This document shows, piece by piece, positions 1 through 11,118 of a stretch of DNA of 64,000 nt (its first letter is position 1; the number at the start of each line of letters is the position of its first letter). The DNA is from Citrus sinensis. Lineage: Eukaryota > Streptophyta > Magnoliopsida > Sapindales > Rutaceae. The notes below the pieces were generated by a model. The model was given only the letters and a program-made list of their open reading frames with translations, had not been told where the DNA came from and ran no database searches. The position numbers and the translations under genes are program-made. Where the stretch lies: assembly GCF_022201045.2 (NCBI RefSeq), contig NC_068562.1, forward strand, positions 4,464,001 to 4,528,000, written 5' to 3'.

Positions 1-1325
1 ATTTGATTAATCACAATATCAACCAACATCCTCTACGATTCGATTGATCACAATATCATCCAACATCGTACATTTTGCGGGCATCTAGAACTAGCGGCCA
101 GGGTTAGTCTTGCGAGTCAATTTGTGGGACCCACCAACATTGTCTTGTTCTTTCTTAACTCGATTATTTGGTTGTTGCATGCAAATTTTTGACGCCGAGG
201 CATGATTATGGTCCGATCAGTATTAAAATGCTATAACTTTTAAATTATATTACATAAAAATTAATAATATATAATAAATATAATTTTAAATAATAATTTT
301 AATAAAATTAATATAAATATAAAATATTTTTTATCATATAAATATAAAATTTTAAATTATATCAATTATTATTTATTAAATACTTTAATATTATAACTTA
401 AAAATTATAGTTGTCCAACTTTAATTTCGATCGGAACTTACATATATCTTGATAAATATTTCAATCTTTCCATGTTTTTGGGTTAGGTAATTATACGTTT
501 GCCAATGGAGAGAATGGGGGTCCGATATTTTCAATATATTTGGTTCCAGCTATTATTAGTTATTTTATATTTTGTGAAACGTTATATCATGAAACAGTGA
601 ATCTTTTTGGTTTCTCTTTGCAGTGAATTTGGTGATCCGAACTTTCCCGGGAAACAGACCCCTTTCATTCTGAAACTATAATTTACATTTTCTCAACTTG
701 TAACATAATTGTATTCGGTGGATTTGATTTCCAATTATGATTCTTCAACTCGACCGTCTAATAAATAATATTTCTTCATCTCATTTTATTAATTATACAA
801 GTTCATAAAAAACTGACACTTGGTTGGGTTCAATAAATTAAGTGTTTTCGAATATGATTTTAGAAAGCATTTTCAAAAAATTTTAGTTGGTTTTCTAATA
901 ATTAAATTGCATTCAAGTATTTCCAAAATCTTTCTGAGCTTCAGGGTTTGATATTTATGCCTTTAATTGAAAGAATTTGGAATACTTATCAGCATCTATG
1001 TACTGCCCAGTGAGGGACTCCGAACAACTGGACCCATGGCTGGTATTGGTGCTACATCAAAGTGAGAATCATTGGTCTAAAAATGGTCAACGCATTTTGT
1101 CGCCATTATTAATTTTTGATTCCACGTATCTGAGCTCCGCCACCGTTTAGCCGCGTCTGATATAAGATGATAACTTGCGAATCATCCAGGCCCCCCCTGT
1201 CACTGGCCTGCCTACCACTGTCGCCATCGTTTATTTATATTTAACAGATTTAACTTTTCTCTTTTAGTTTCGATTTATCATTACATTACGTTAAGCCATT
1301 AGGCATTAGCTAGGCAGCATCTATC
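1..1325. other. AT-rich intergenic region upstream of the NAGS locus
   Basis: No coding region can be supported here. Positions about 220-445 hold a copy of a dispersed AT-rich repeat, described separately. The last 150 bases contain a TATA-like stretch near 1230-1241, which could serve as the promoter of the exon at 1326. Confidence 0.5.
220..445. repeat. Dispersed AT-rich MITE-like repeat, copy A
   Basis: This is one of three related AT-rich stretches in the window; the others lie near 8005-8240 and 25795-26050. They share blocks in the same order: a block resembling ataataaatataattttaa, then a ttttatcat-like block, then an attaaatacttt-like block, and a pyrimidine-rich end near tgtccaactt. 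The order and spacing suggest one non-autonomous DNA transposon family, perhaps hAT-like. Ends and target duplications could not be set with certainty. Confidence 0.55.
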
Positions 1326-1691
1326 ATGGCAACATCCAAGTCATCAGCAACAGCAAACCATCCATGGATTTGCCTCCAGACCTGCTTTCAAGCAACAGGC
1401 AAATCAAATCTCTGCAACCACATGTACAGCTACCAAAAGAAAAGAAACATCTTCTTCAGTCATGCTCTAACGGCGAAGCCTAAAGAGGGGACGAAGTTGG
1501 TGGCCAAAGCTGGTTCCGGGGCGGCGGCCGGTGGAGGAGAGAGATCCTACGGTATTTCGCCGGAAGATGAACGATTTGTGGAGGTTTTGCGGGAAGCTCA
1601 GCCTTACATTTTTATGCACAGAGGCAGTACTTTTGTTGTCGTTTTATCTGCAGAAATTATTGCAGATTCCTGCTTGGACACCATACTCAAG
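1326..1691 (+). CDS. Second copy of NAGS exon 1 (alternative first exon or orphan duplicate)
   Basis: An open exon of 122 codons starts with ATG at 1326 and ends in LDTILK just before a GT donor at 1692. Its last 46 or so residues align to exon 1 of the NAGS gene 1.2 kb downstream, with roughly 26 identities; both hold the HRG-TFVV core and end in ILK in phase 0. The first 70 residues are rich in Ser, Lys and Ala like a plastid transit peptide but do not match the other copy. No copies of exons 2-10 follow before 2572. Because the phase matches, this exon could splice straight to the acceptor at 3024 and give a NAGS with another targeting peptide. It could also be the remnant of a partial tandem duplication. 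The intact frame after this much divergence favours use, but expression is not shown. Confidence 0.6.
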
Positions 1692-2004
1692 GTTTGTTTA
1701 ATTTTTTTTTTCCCCTCTTCTCTTTTAAGATATAGCGATTAACACTTCTCACTTACTTTGATTCATTTATTATATGTATACATCTTATTATTTTATTGAA
1801 TTATCTCCTCAATTTAATCCCATCTTTTTTAACTTATAATAAATGAAGTTCGTAGTTTATACAATATGGTTGGGTTGGGAATTAATGAATAATTATAATG
1901 ACAAATATACGTCCACAGTTTTTCTCACTTCCTAAATTTCTCTCTTCATTTCAAAAATAGGTCCACGGCTATAAAATTAAAGTTTTTTTTTTTTCACTAC
2001 CAAA

Positions 2005-2041
<37 letters not shown>

Positions 2042-2571
2042 AATTTTGGTGGGATGTCCTTGTCTTTTGCCACTATGTTTACTGATTTCTAATTACAAAA
2101 AATACAAATATAAAGATCTTGTTAAGTTACATGATGATGTAATTTACAACAACTTAAAAAATATAATTAGTGACTTAAAAGTAGAATCAACTAAACTATT
2201 TTTAAGTCACTAATTATACTTTTTAGATTAATATAAGTTAATGTAACTTAACAACATAAGTATAGTAGTGTTTAAAAAAATAAAAAAGGAATTGACCGGA
2301 AGGGCGCACGTGCGCCGGTGCGGGATGATTTGGTGTGCGCATACAAAATTTTCCCGTCTCCTGACGTGTAACCTTTTAGGGCAAAGCGGAAGTCTTGAAG
2401 ACTTTTAGTTTAACGAACTTCGATCCACTGTGATACTGAAACCAATAATAAGCAACCCTTCAACTACAAGACAGACTCCGACTGTCGCCGTTTTTCCCTC
2501 CTTTTCTTTCTCTCATTTCTTCTTCTTCTTCTTCTTCTTCTTCTTCTTTTTTTGGCCCAATTTGCTCTTCC
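1692..2571. other. Spacer between the two NAGS first exons
   Basis: This holds a TA microsatellite at about 2009-2036, a hairpin element at 2119-2254, and a CTT microsatellite at 2519-2548 that probably lies in the leader of the downstream NAGS transcript. No recognisable NAGS exon 2 lies here, so the upstream exon has no partner exons of its own. Confidence 0.6.
2119..2254. repeat. 136-bp hairpin, MITE-like
   Basis: The ends are exact inverted copies: ttgttaagttacat at 2119-2132 and atgtaacttaacaa at 2241-2254. A second inverted pair lies near the centre: ataattagtgacttaaaa ends at 2180 and its complement starts near 2199, leaving a loop of under 20 bases. This is the shape of a small non-autonomous DNA transposon. 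I could not define a target duplication, so the family is open. Confidence 0.6.
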
Positions 2572-5500
2572 ATGGCAACTACCCATCACTCAGTGTCAGC
2601 ATCTGCCACTAAAACCCAGCTCCTTTTCTCTTCCCGCGTGTCCAATTCCCTAAAACCCGCCCAAAACCTTGGGTTCCAACTTCAAGGCCAAATACTGAAG
2701 GGTTTATGTCATCATTCAATCAAGAATAAAGAGAGAAATTTAAGTAAATGCAAAGTTTTCAGCGAAGCAATGGGTGGGAATGTTGAGGAGACTTATAACC
2801 CTGTTGAAGACGAGCAGTTTGTGAAGTGGTTTCGTGAGGCATGGCCTTACTTGTGGGCTCATAGAGGGGGAACTTTCGTCGTCATTATTTCTGGTGAAAT
2901 TGTTTCAAGCCCTTACTTGGACCCTATTTTAAAGGCAATTCTTTCTTCTTTTAATGTTTCTGGGATTCTTCATTTCCTCTCTCTTTGATGATGTTTTTTA
3001 TTCCGTGGTTGGTAATGGTACAGGATATTGCGTTTCTTCATCATTTGGGGATTAGATTTGTTCTTGTTCCCGGAACACATGTCCAAATTGATAAGCTTTT
3101 GTCTGAGAGGGGTAGGTGAAAGACAAAGCTTATACTTTTGCCTGCTCTTATGTTTCTTTCATTTGCAGCTATTCATAAGAAGATTTCTATTTGAATTGTA
3201 TGATACTGGATTTTGTGTAATTGTCATTATTGAAAGTACAAGGTTTTTCTTTCCTTCTTTCCTTCTTAAAATTTTCTATTATCTTGCTGCCGCCTTTCAC
3301 TCCCAAGTCACTTAAGGACCCTTAAGCATCATTAAAGAGGGTAGTTCGTGCCTATTCTTTCATTGTTAGCATGCCAGTACTGATGATGTGCATACTTGTT
3401 GCATCTATGAGTACTATTGCTTTGCCGCTCTAATACAAGTTGTGGAGATGATATTCAGCTGAAATTTAATTTTCCAAAATTTTCTTTCTGGTTTCTTGTA
3501 ATTTTATTTTCTTAGTTTTTGTTTACTTAGCATTGCTGAAGATATGAATTAATGCTTTTTGGTTAAACTTTTAGAAAGTTATCTAGTAGTTATTGTTTTT
3601 CGTAAATCATTTTGACCACACATGATTAACAAGTTTAGAAGAACTTATTCAGGGATGTTATTGCAGGACATGAGGCTAAGTATCTGGGTCGATACAGGAT
3701 AACTGACTCAGAATCTCTAGCCGCTGCAATGGAAGCTGCTGGGGGAATTCGTATGATGATAGAAGCAAAACTGTCTCCTGGACCCCCCATATGTAACATC
3801 CGTCGACACGGTGATAGTAGTCGTTGGCATGAAGTTGGTGTTAGTGTAGCCAGTGGCAACTTCCTTGCAGCCAAGGTAACATCTTGCTATTTCGAATATA
3901 ACATTCAGCATGATTGCATTAATGGGCAATCCTGCTTTCATATATACTTATACGAGAGGATGAATTATTTGTCTAATTGGTTGTTTTATATGTGCTTTTC
4001 CGTTCTTGTTTAAATATCATTGCCACTGTGATTTCTGTTAATTTCTTTTCCAGAGAAAAGGAGTTGTTGACGGTGTTGATTATGGAGCAACAGGTGAAGT
4101 AAAGAAAGTAGATGTCACTCGCATGCGCGAGCGACTTGATGGTGGATGTTTAGTTATATTAAGCAACCTGGGTTATTCCAGCTCTGGAGAAGTTTTAAAT
4201 TGCAAGTATGCAATATAGTTTCCGATTTGCCCTGATCTAATGTATAGAGCTTAATTTTTTCTATAGCTTGTACTGGTTTCCACAACATAGTCACATATCT
4301 CTTGCTTATTTAAAATCTTGTCCATAAAACTGTCCCCATCCTCCCAACACCTCCCCCACCCCCCCTCCCCCCCGGGGTCCCCGGTTCCCTGCGTGTATTG
4401 AGTAGTTAACACCTTGTTTGACCTTCTGATATGTGCTTCTGACACACTTTATTTAGTAGAGTGGCACATGACTCGAGTAAAATTATTGAAGTTTGCTAAT
4501 GCAAGAGCAAAACATTATGGCTTCTGACAGACACTTTCCTCTGTGCTGTTCTGTTTCATTTCATTGCCTTTAGTAGAACATGGATCCTTTTTCCCATAAC
4601 ATATTATAGAGGGGAAAAAAAAATCTTTTCTGGATTTTGGAAAAAGTATTTATTTGATAATATTTAGATTCAGGTTTACACAAAGAGACTGAAAATTTTT
4701 ATTCCTTTTTTTTTGGGGGGGGGGGGGGGGGGGGGGCGCAGCATAACATGTAAAGGAAAGAATATAACTTTCAGCAGAGATAAATATTTCTTGCTGTCAA
4801 AAAAAGTTGTGTGTCACCTGCATCCCTTTATGTATATATTTTGTTCTCTTTTCTGGATCTGCTTGAGCTTTGTGTTGCTGTTATACCATTTTGACATTAT
4901 TATATGCCTAAATTTTATGACCTTCAACAATTTGACTCTCTACCCTAGCGTGCCCAACAGAAAAGGAAAAAGTAAAAGATGTTTCTATATATGTTTTGGA
5001 TTAGAATATCTGTCAATGTTGATTTTGAATCACTAATCTTATGTGCTTTTGCAAATTTCAGCACATATGAAGTAGCTACGGCTTGTGCCTTAGCCATTGA
5101 AGCAGACAAGCTTATTTGTATTATAGATGGTCCAATTCTGGATGAGAGTGGACACCTTATTCGTTTCTTGACTCTTCAAGAAGCAGACTCATTAATTCGC
5201 CAACGGGTGAAACAAAGTGAGATAGCTGCTAACTATGTGAAAGCTGTTGCTGAGGAAGATATCACTTGTTTTGGGCATAGTGATTCTATTGGAAGTGTTT
5301 ATTCTTCCCAAAATGGAAAAACTTTCAGTGAACGGCGTATTGCGACCTTTAACAATGGTGTTGGTTTTGACAATGGAAATGGATTATGGTCTAGTGAACA
5401 AGGTTTTGCTATTGGAGGACAGGAGCGGCTAAGTCGATTAAATGGTTATCTTTCAGAGTTAGCTGCTGCAGCCTTTGTCTGCAGAGTAAGTCCTATTTTC

Positions 5501-7455
5501 TTCCGAGTTACCTGTTTTTGCATCCTCTGAAAATTGCTGGTGATCTTTTCCTGAATATGAAGTTTCAACGCTTCTATACTAGTCTTTAGCATTCAGCCCA
5601 TGGTATTTTTTTTCCTTGTATCAGAGAGGTGTTCAAAGAGTTCATTTGTTGGATGGCACCATTGGTGGAGTTTTATTATTGGAACTGTTCAAAAGAGATG
5701 GAATGGGGACCATGGTGGCAAGGTATGCAATTTTTTCCTATAAATGTCTTCCAAACAATCTTCTGTATTAAACTAGATTTATACGGTTCGATCACTTAGA
5801 ATTTGGTGTGAATAGTAGTAGTTTCTGTTGGTGGGTCCCTTGTGTCCTTGATGCGTGTATTTGGGTACATGTACAAGTTGATTGGTTCCTATCTGACATA
5901 AACTGATTTTACTTTCTTTAGCCATTTTTTCATCGGATTTAATGATGTTGGCGTTCGGTTGTTTTTGTTAGTGACCTTTACGAAGGGACACGGACGGCTA
6001 AGGTGACAGATCTATCTGGGATAAAACAGATCATACAACCTCTAGTAGAATCTGGCGCATTGGTCAGGAGGACTGATGAAGAGGTTAGGGCTCTTGCCCT
6101 TTCAGATTTTTGTTTAAATCTTATCATTTTATCAATTCTTACTAATCTTTTCACTTACATAATTCAGAGAGAAGAATAGAAATACAACTCTACTTAGGTC
6201 TCGTTTATTTTCTTGGAAAAGTAACTTGTTTATCATTTGTTTCATGTTAATAGCTACTTAAAGCATTAGATTCATTCTATGTTGTGGAGCGGGAGGGTCA
6301 GATCATTGCTTGTGCTGCTCTTTTCCCTTTCTTTAAGGAAAAGTGTGGAGAGGTAGCGGCTATTGGTGTTTCACCTGAGTGCCGTGGTCAAGGACAGGGT
6401 GACAAATTACTTGGTATGATATTAGTTATCTTCATGCAACATTGCTTGCTCTGCAATTGAAGTTAACGATTTATGACACCTATAACCATTGATTGGATAT
6501 GAGCATGGTTTCTTGTCCTGTATTGTAGGGTTCTGTGCCCGCCAAATATGATTGAAATTGAAGGAAATGAATAAGGAAACTTTTATTGATTTAAGAAGTT
6601 TAATGGGGAAATGTTATTATCTTATACCTGTTAGCATCCACTGCTATTGGTTGTCTTTAATTCCAATATATTTCATATAGCCCCCATTTTTTTTTTCAAT
6701 TTTTAATTTTTTCACAGGCCTATGCATCTGGCCCTTACTCTCCGAAACTAGATATGATCACATATCTACAAATGGATTCCCTTTCTTACGTGGTAGAACT
6801 CATTCGTACTACAGACTGAAGTTTAATTGTAGTTCAAAATCTTTTCATATTAGTCTGCATAGTCTATGATATTGCTTGCAGCAACTGTTGCTTATAATTT
6901 CACGGTTTGTAATCAAACATTGCAGACTATATTGAGAAGAAAGCGGCATCCCTTGGATTGGACATGCTTTTCCTACTGACTACCCGTACTGCAGACTGGT
7001 TTGTTACCTGAATACTGAAATACACATGATATCTGCGTGCTATTTGTTTTCATATCTAATCATTCTTCAGCATAAAATCGTGAAGTCGAGTGCAACGTAA
7101 ATCAAACTGGGGAAATTTGTGTTTAACTGTGCTACTACTTTCTTTCTGCATCGTTTATTGATTATTTGTTAATTTATGGCTTTCACATCTGCTCTGAGAT
7201 TCGTTTGACTAGTTGGTTTGTAATTTATGGCTTTCACATTTACTCTGAGATTCATTTGACTAGTTTGTTTGTTCGTGAATCTGAATGTACGCTTTTGGTT
7301 ACAGGTTTAAGAGTCGTGGCTTCAGAGAATGTTCAATTGAAATGATTCCAGAAGAAAGGAGGAAAAGGATCAATCTATCCCGAAATTCTAAGTATTATAT
7401 GAAGAAATTGCTACCTGACACAAGTGGAATTATTGTTGATAGGGCATTCAGATGA
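2572..7455 (+). CDS. NAGS1: Chloroplast amino-acid N-acetyltransferase (N-acetylglutamate synthase)
   Basis: It makes N-acetylglutamate from glutamate and acetyl-CoA, the first step of arginine synthesis, in the plastid stroma. Ten coding exons were read: 2572-2934, 3024-3111, 3667-3875, 4054-4205, 5062-5485, 5625-5722, 5972-6083, 6254-6413, 6926-6998 and 7305-7455. All phases agree and give 609 residues, matching the length known for Arabidopsis NAGS. Residues 1-70 look like a transit peptide. An amino-acid-kinase-like domain spans roughly 85-380, and a C-terminal GNAT domain follows from about 450, with the acetyl-CoA loop visible as [11 protein letters not shown]. Intron 1 appears to use a GC donor (AAG then gcaatt) with a normal AG acceptor. 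Intron 4 holds a run of 22 G at 4715-4736. The leader contains CTT repeats. NAGS1 and NAGS2 cannot be told apart here. Confidence 0.95.
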
Positions 7456-8463
7456 AACAGTCACCTACGACATGCATCAAGCTTTTGAATAGTTCCCCCT
7501 GCACCCCTATAAGTTTGTATGATTAATTCTAGCTGTTATGATTTTCCCATGCTATCTTGATACTTATCACCCCTTTTCCGGAGTCTGTTTGGTATCAGTT
7601 TTTTCAACTTAGCAGTTCTAGTTGATAATCTGTACTCATAGTCATGTCATTGTTGATCATCGTAAAATTTTATTAAGGAAACTTAAGTCCATTGCCATGA
7701 TGCAAAATTGAAATGTTGCCATGTAATTGATTTCCATGATGAAAAAATTAAAATATTGCCGTGTAATTGATTTTGTATTTGGTCTTAATCCAACTTAATG
7801 GTTTTTAAACAGGTTAAGAGTTACAAGAACAAGTCCTAAGATGATCTTCAAAGTTTAAGAAAATTCATATTCGAATAGTATTCCCTCCAACAGGATCAGT
7901 TGGCAGATGGGACGAGGAGATAAGAGGGAAGTGCAAAATGCAGTGAACAAAGTTAATGCAGCACTAAAGGGAAAAGTTAGAATGGTAAATGAGTCAGTTC
8001 AAATTAGATCTTACTTAGTATTGAGGTGCAGTGAATCAAGAACTACAGTTGTAATAGAAAAAAATTGTAATTATAAAATAAATGTTGATAGTGTATAATA
8101 AATATGATTTTTAAATAATAACTTTGATAAAGGTATTAAAGAGATTATAATTTTTTTTTTTATCATACAAGTGAGATAAAATTAACCATAACAACTATTG
8201 TTTAACAAATACTTTAGAGTTACTGTTCATCCACGATATAAAATAAGGCCTAAATCTCTCGGGGGAACACCAAATGCTCCGTGTCTTCTCTGTAGAAATC
8301 GTAAAAGGAGCAAAGGGTTACAACCCACATGTCCCGTTTTATTATAATCAACAAATTCAACAAAGAGCTACATTCTGCCATTTGCAGAGAATGTGCAGCA
8401 AAAGAAATCAACCCTCAGTCCCATGACTTGTTTTATGGTAACAATGCAGGTGAGACAACACAA
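7456..8463. other. Convergent intergenic region between NAGS and NDUFS4
   Basis: The two flanking genes point at each other, so this holds both 3' UTRs. The short open frame at 7907-8098 runs into the AT-rich repeat and is not supported as a gene. Confidence 0.6.
8005..8240. repeat. Dispersed AT-rich MITE-like repeat, copy B
   Basis: This carries the same ordered blocks as copies near 220 and 25795: ataataaatatgatttttaa near 8096, a T-run followed by atcatacaag near 8160, and ttaacaaatactttagag near 8201. It is diverged from the other copies, so it is probably an old insertion. Confidence 0.5.
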
Positions 8464-11118
8464 TCAGTTTCCATCTGTTTTGGGAGGACCCTTCCACTTA
8501 AAGTTGTCTGCATATGACTTCACCTGCAACCATAATAGAAAGACACTTCCACTCTGTAAGAGCTGCGATGTTATATATTTCAATGTTATGTGTGGACACA
8601 TTTTAAAATGGCATTTTGAACAATTTACACATTCTAGACATGCATGGAACGCTCCAATGCAAGGCAAGCAAGAGCCGTGCACCTACTCAACTCTGCATTC
8701 ATATATGGCCACATGTTTTTAAGTTTATGATACAGAAGGCCCATGCATTTAATCTTAGGTACAAGAAAAGGATTTACAATCATTCTTCTGCATGACTCAC
8801 CATCTACTATCTATCAATCAGCTGTGTCTTACCACTCTAATACACTATATCAGTATTTCCCAGTTTCGAATTGACATCTTTGATTTGGGAATCTATCAAA
8901 GAGATAAAATTTTACTGCACTTAGGACAATAATTCACCCCAAGAAAAAATACAAATTAGAAACAAGAAAGAAAAGGAATGGAACACCCACCAAAGTATGA
9001 AAGATTGCTACACTACAATATGAAAAAGGCTAAAAGTGCCCCCAAAAGGAAAAATATGAGTCAAACCTTCAGCAATGGTCTGTGGGGCTTCCTCACCTGA
9101 AATGAGTAAAACAAGTGTTGTCAATAATAGATAAGGTGGAAACTGAAAAAAGAAAGTTTTATACTCAGCATAAAGAAACTGACCGGATAATTCATCTTAG
9201 AATTAAAAAGTATAAACACACAACTGAAATGGTACCAGTCTATTACAACACAACAGTGTAACTCAAAACCATGTTAAAAAAGGAAAGCACTAGGTCTTAC
9301 CAACGTCTCATACATTTCTTTTTTTCTTTTTTCTTTTTTTGGGTGCGGGGTGAGGGGAGTAGTGGTGTGGGAAATAGTGATGGCACAAAATGTTCTGAAA
9401 ATATCCCCAGCAGCCTAGATAGGTAATGCAAGAAACACTTAAATTGCAAAGTATCTCCTAATCAAAGCATAGTAAACTCCTAAAAAAACAATGATAATAT
9501 CAGTAGTATTGCTCTAAATTGAATAATTAGTAAACACTTACCACATATTCCCAACCATGTCTCTCAGCAAATTCTCTTGCAGCCTCTTTGCTGTCAAAAC
9601 TCAATCCTGCATCACCAACATTGGCATATGGATCCCCTGTGGATGTCCAACCCATCAATGGATTTTCCCACCTAGAACATTTTACTTAGTGATGAGAAAC
9701 TGTTGGCCATGTGATCTTACATACTAACAATTTTAGTGAAAGCAAAATCAAAATAATAATGTAAATATGAGGGGTGAAAACAAGCAGTTTGTTTTAGAAC
9801 AACATAGTAATGCACACAAGTTTCATAAAATTGAGCTATTAGTCATGAAATTGATACTACCAAACGAAAAGTCTAGAATCATCCACAAAATATTTGGTTC
9901 CACGAATTTGAGAAGAGTAGATATACTTTGAAATATGTCAACGAAGCTCAACTACTCTGTGGCGCACAAATGTAGCAAAATGTATATAAGTTCTGTAAAT
10001 AACACTACTTAAAAGATCAGTCTGGTAGCTCAGGAAAAATCCCGTTTATAATATTGCATTCCACTAAAAGGCCTCTAGAGAAAATATCTCCACTAAGAGG
10101 TAGTATTCAACTAAAATGAATTCACATTTGACAAAACTACATTTAGTAACATGGAATTAGATTTGGATATGAAATCGAGTGGTTATGAAGATGCTAGTCC
10201 GATTGTGATGAACTACATTTCAATTCTATCCTTGAATACCAAGCTACTAAAAGCAGGCCGACTAAGTTGGCCATCATAGGAACTTCTAGTGGAAGAAAAA
10301 GTTCAGAAGAAAGAACTTACTTTTGTGTTGACATAAAATTGATTTTCCACCTTCCAAGTTTTCCAGATCCTTGTTGAGTAGCAGTTCTAGCAGGTGTGTA
10401 AATCACCACCTGTCATGCATATCAACAGATGAAAGAATATTTTGATGGAATATCATAAACACACATAACTGATTAAAGAAACATAAAAGCCTTGTATAAC
10501 ACAGGAAGTTGTGCACTCAGCAGAAGTCCACCTGTCACCCCCACCACCAACACCAAAAAAAAAAAAAAAAATGAAGACAAGGAAACGGCTGCAACATTTG
10601 GTTTACTCCAAGTCATTAGGGCGAATTATTTTAAAGCTACAAGAAGGAACATAAATGCTATGATTTCAATTCCAAGAGATTTCTCTCGTTTCAATTTGCA
10701 TTTTTAAAAGTTTATAATCAGATTAATCTAGCACGTCACACAATTAAAACCTAAACAAAATCCTAGTTAGCAATCGCAATAGCTGCGTCTTCCATCAACC
10801 TAGAAACCCTAATTAATCAATTCAATCTAAAATGCAAGTATTTCGCTAACTAAAAAATTATTATTCCCACACCATCGCGCAAAAAATAAAATGCGATCCG
10901 TCTGAAACAAGTCAAAAACTAAATTAATTAAGAAAAGAGAAAAGCATAGAGAGAGGTACTCTTCTACGAAGATGCTCTTCGGGGATCCCAGAGACCATGC
11001 CGATCTCGCCCGGCTTGACCTCAACCAACGCATCTGCCGAGAACGCTCTTGAGAATGGGCACACGGTGCCTCGCACAGTGCGGCCGTGGCTCCATATTCG
11101 CTGCAGAGACTGCGCCAT
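8464..11118 (-). CDS. FRO1: NADH dehydrogenase (ubiquinone) iron-sulfur protein 4, mitochondrial (complex I 18-kDa subunit)
   Basis: NDUFS4 is an accessory subunit of the matrix arm of respiratory complex I and is needed for its assembly and stability. Five coding exons on the minus strand fit in phase: 10960-11118, 10321-10409, 9542-9671, 9067-9096 and 8464-8523, giving 155 residues, the usual plant length. The N-terminus ([17 protein letters not shown]) has the Arg-rich, acid-poor look of a mitochondrial presequence. It is followed by [14 protein letters not shown], the [13 protein letters not shown] motif, [20 protein letters not shown] and the C-terminal [10 protein letters not shown], all typical of the family. 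Exon 4 is only 30 nt. The gene is divergent from the TRB gene, about 1.35 kb apart, and convergent with NAGS. Confidence 0.95.

Noticed and set aside
7907-8098. Short plus-strand frame downstream of NAGS
   Set aside because: Its 3' half lies in a dispersed AT-rich repeat and it has no recognisable motif.
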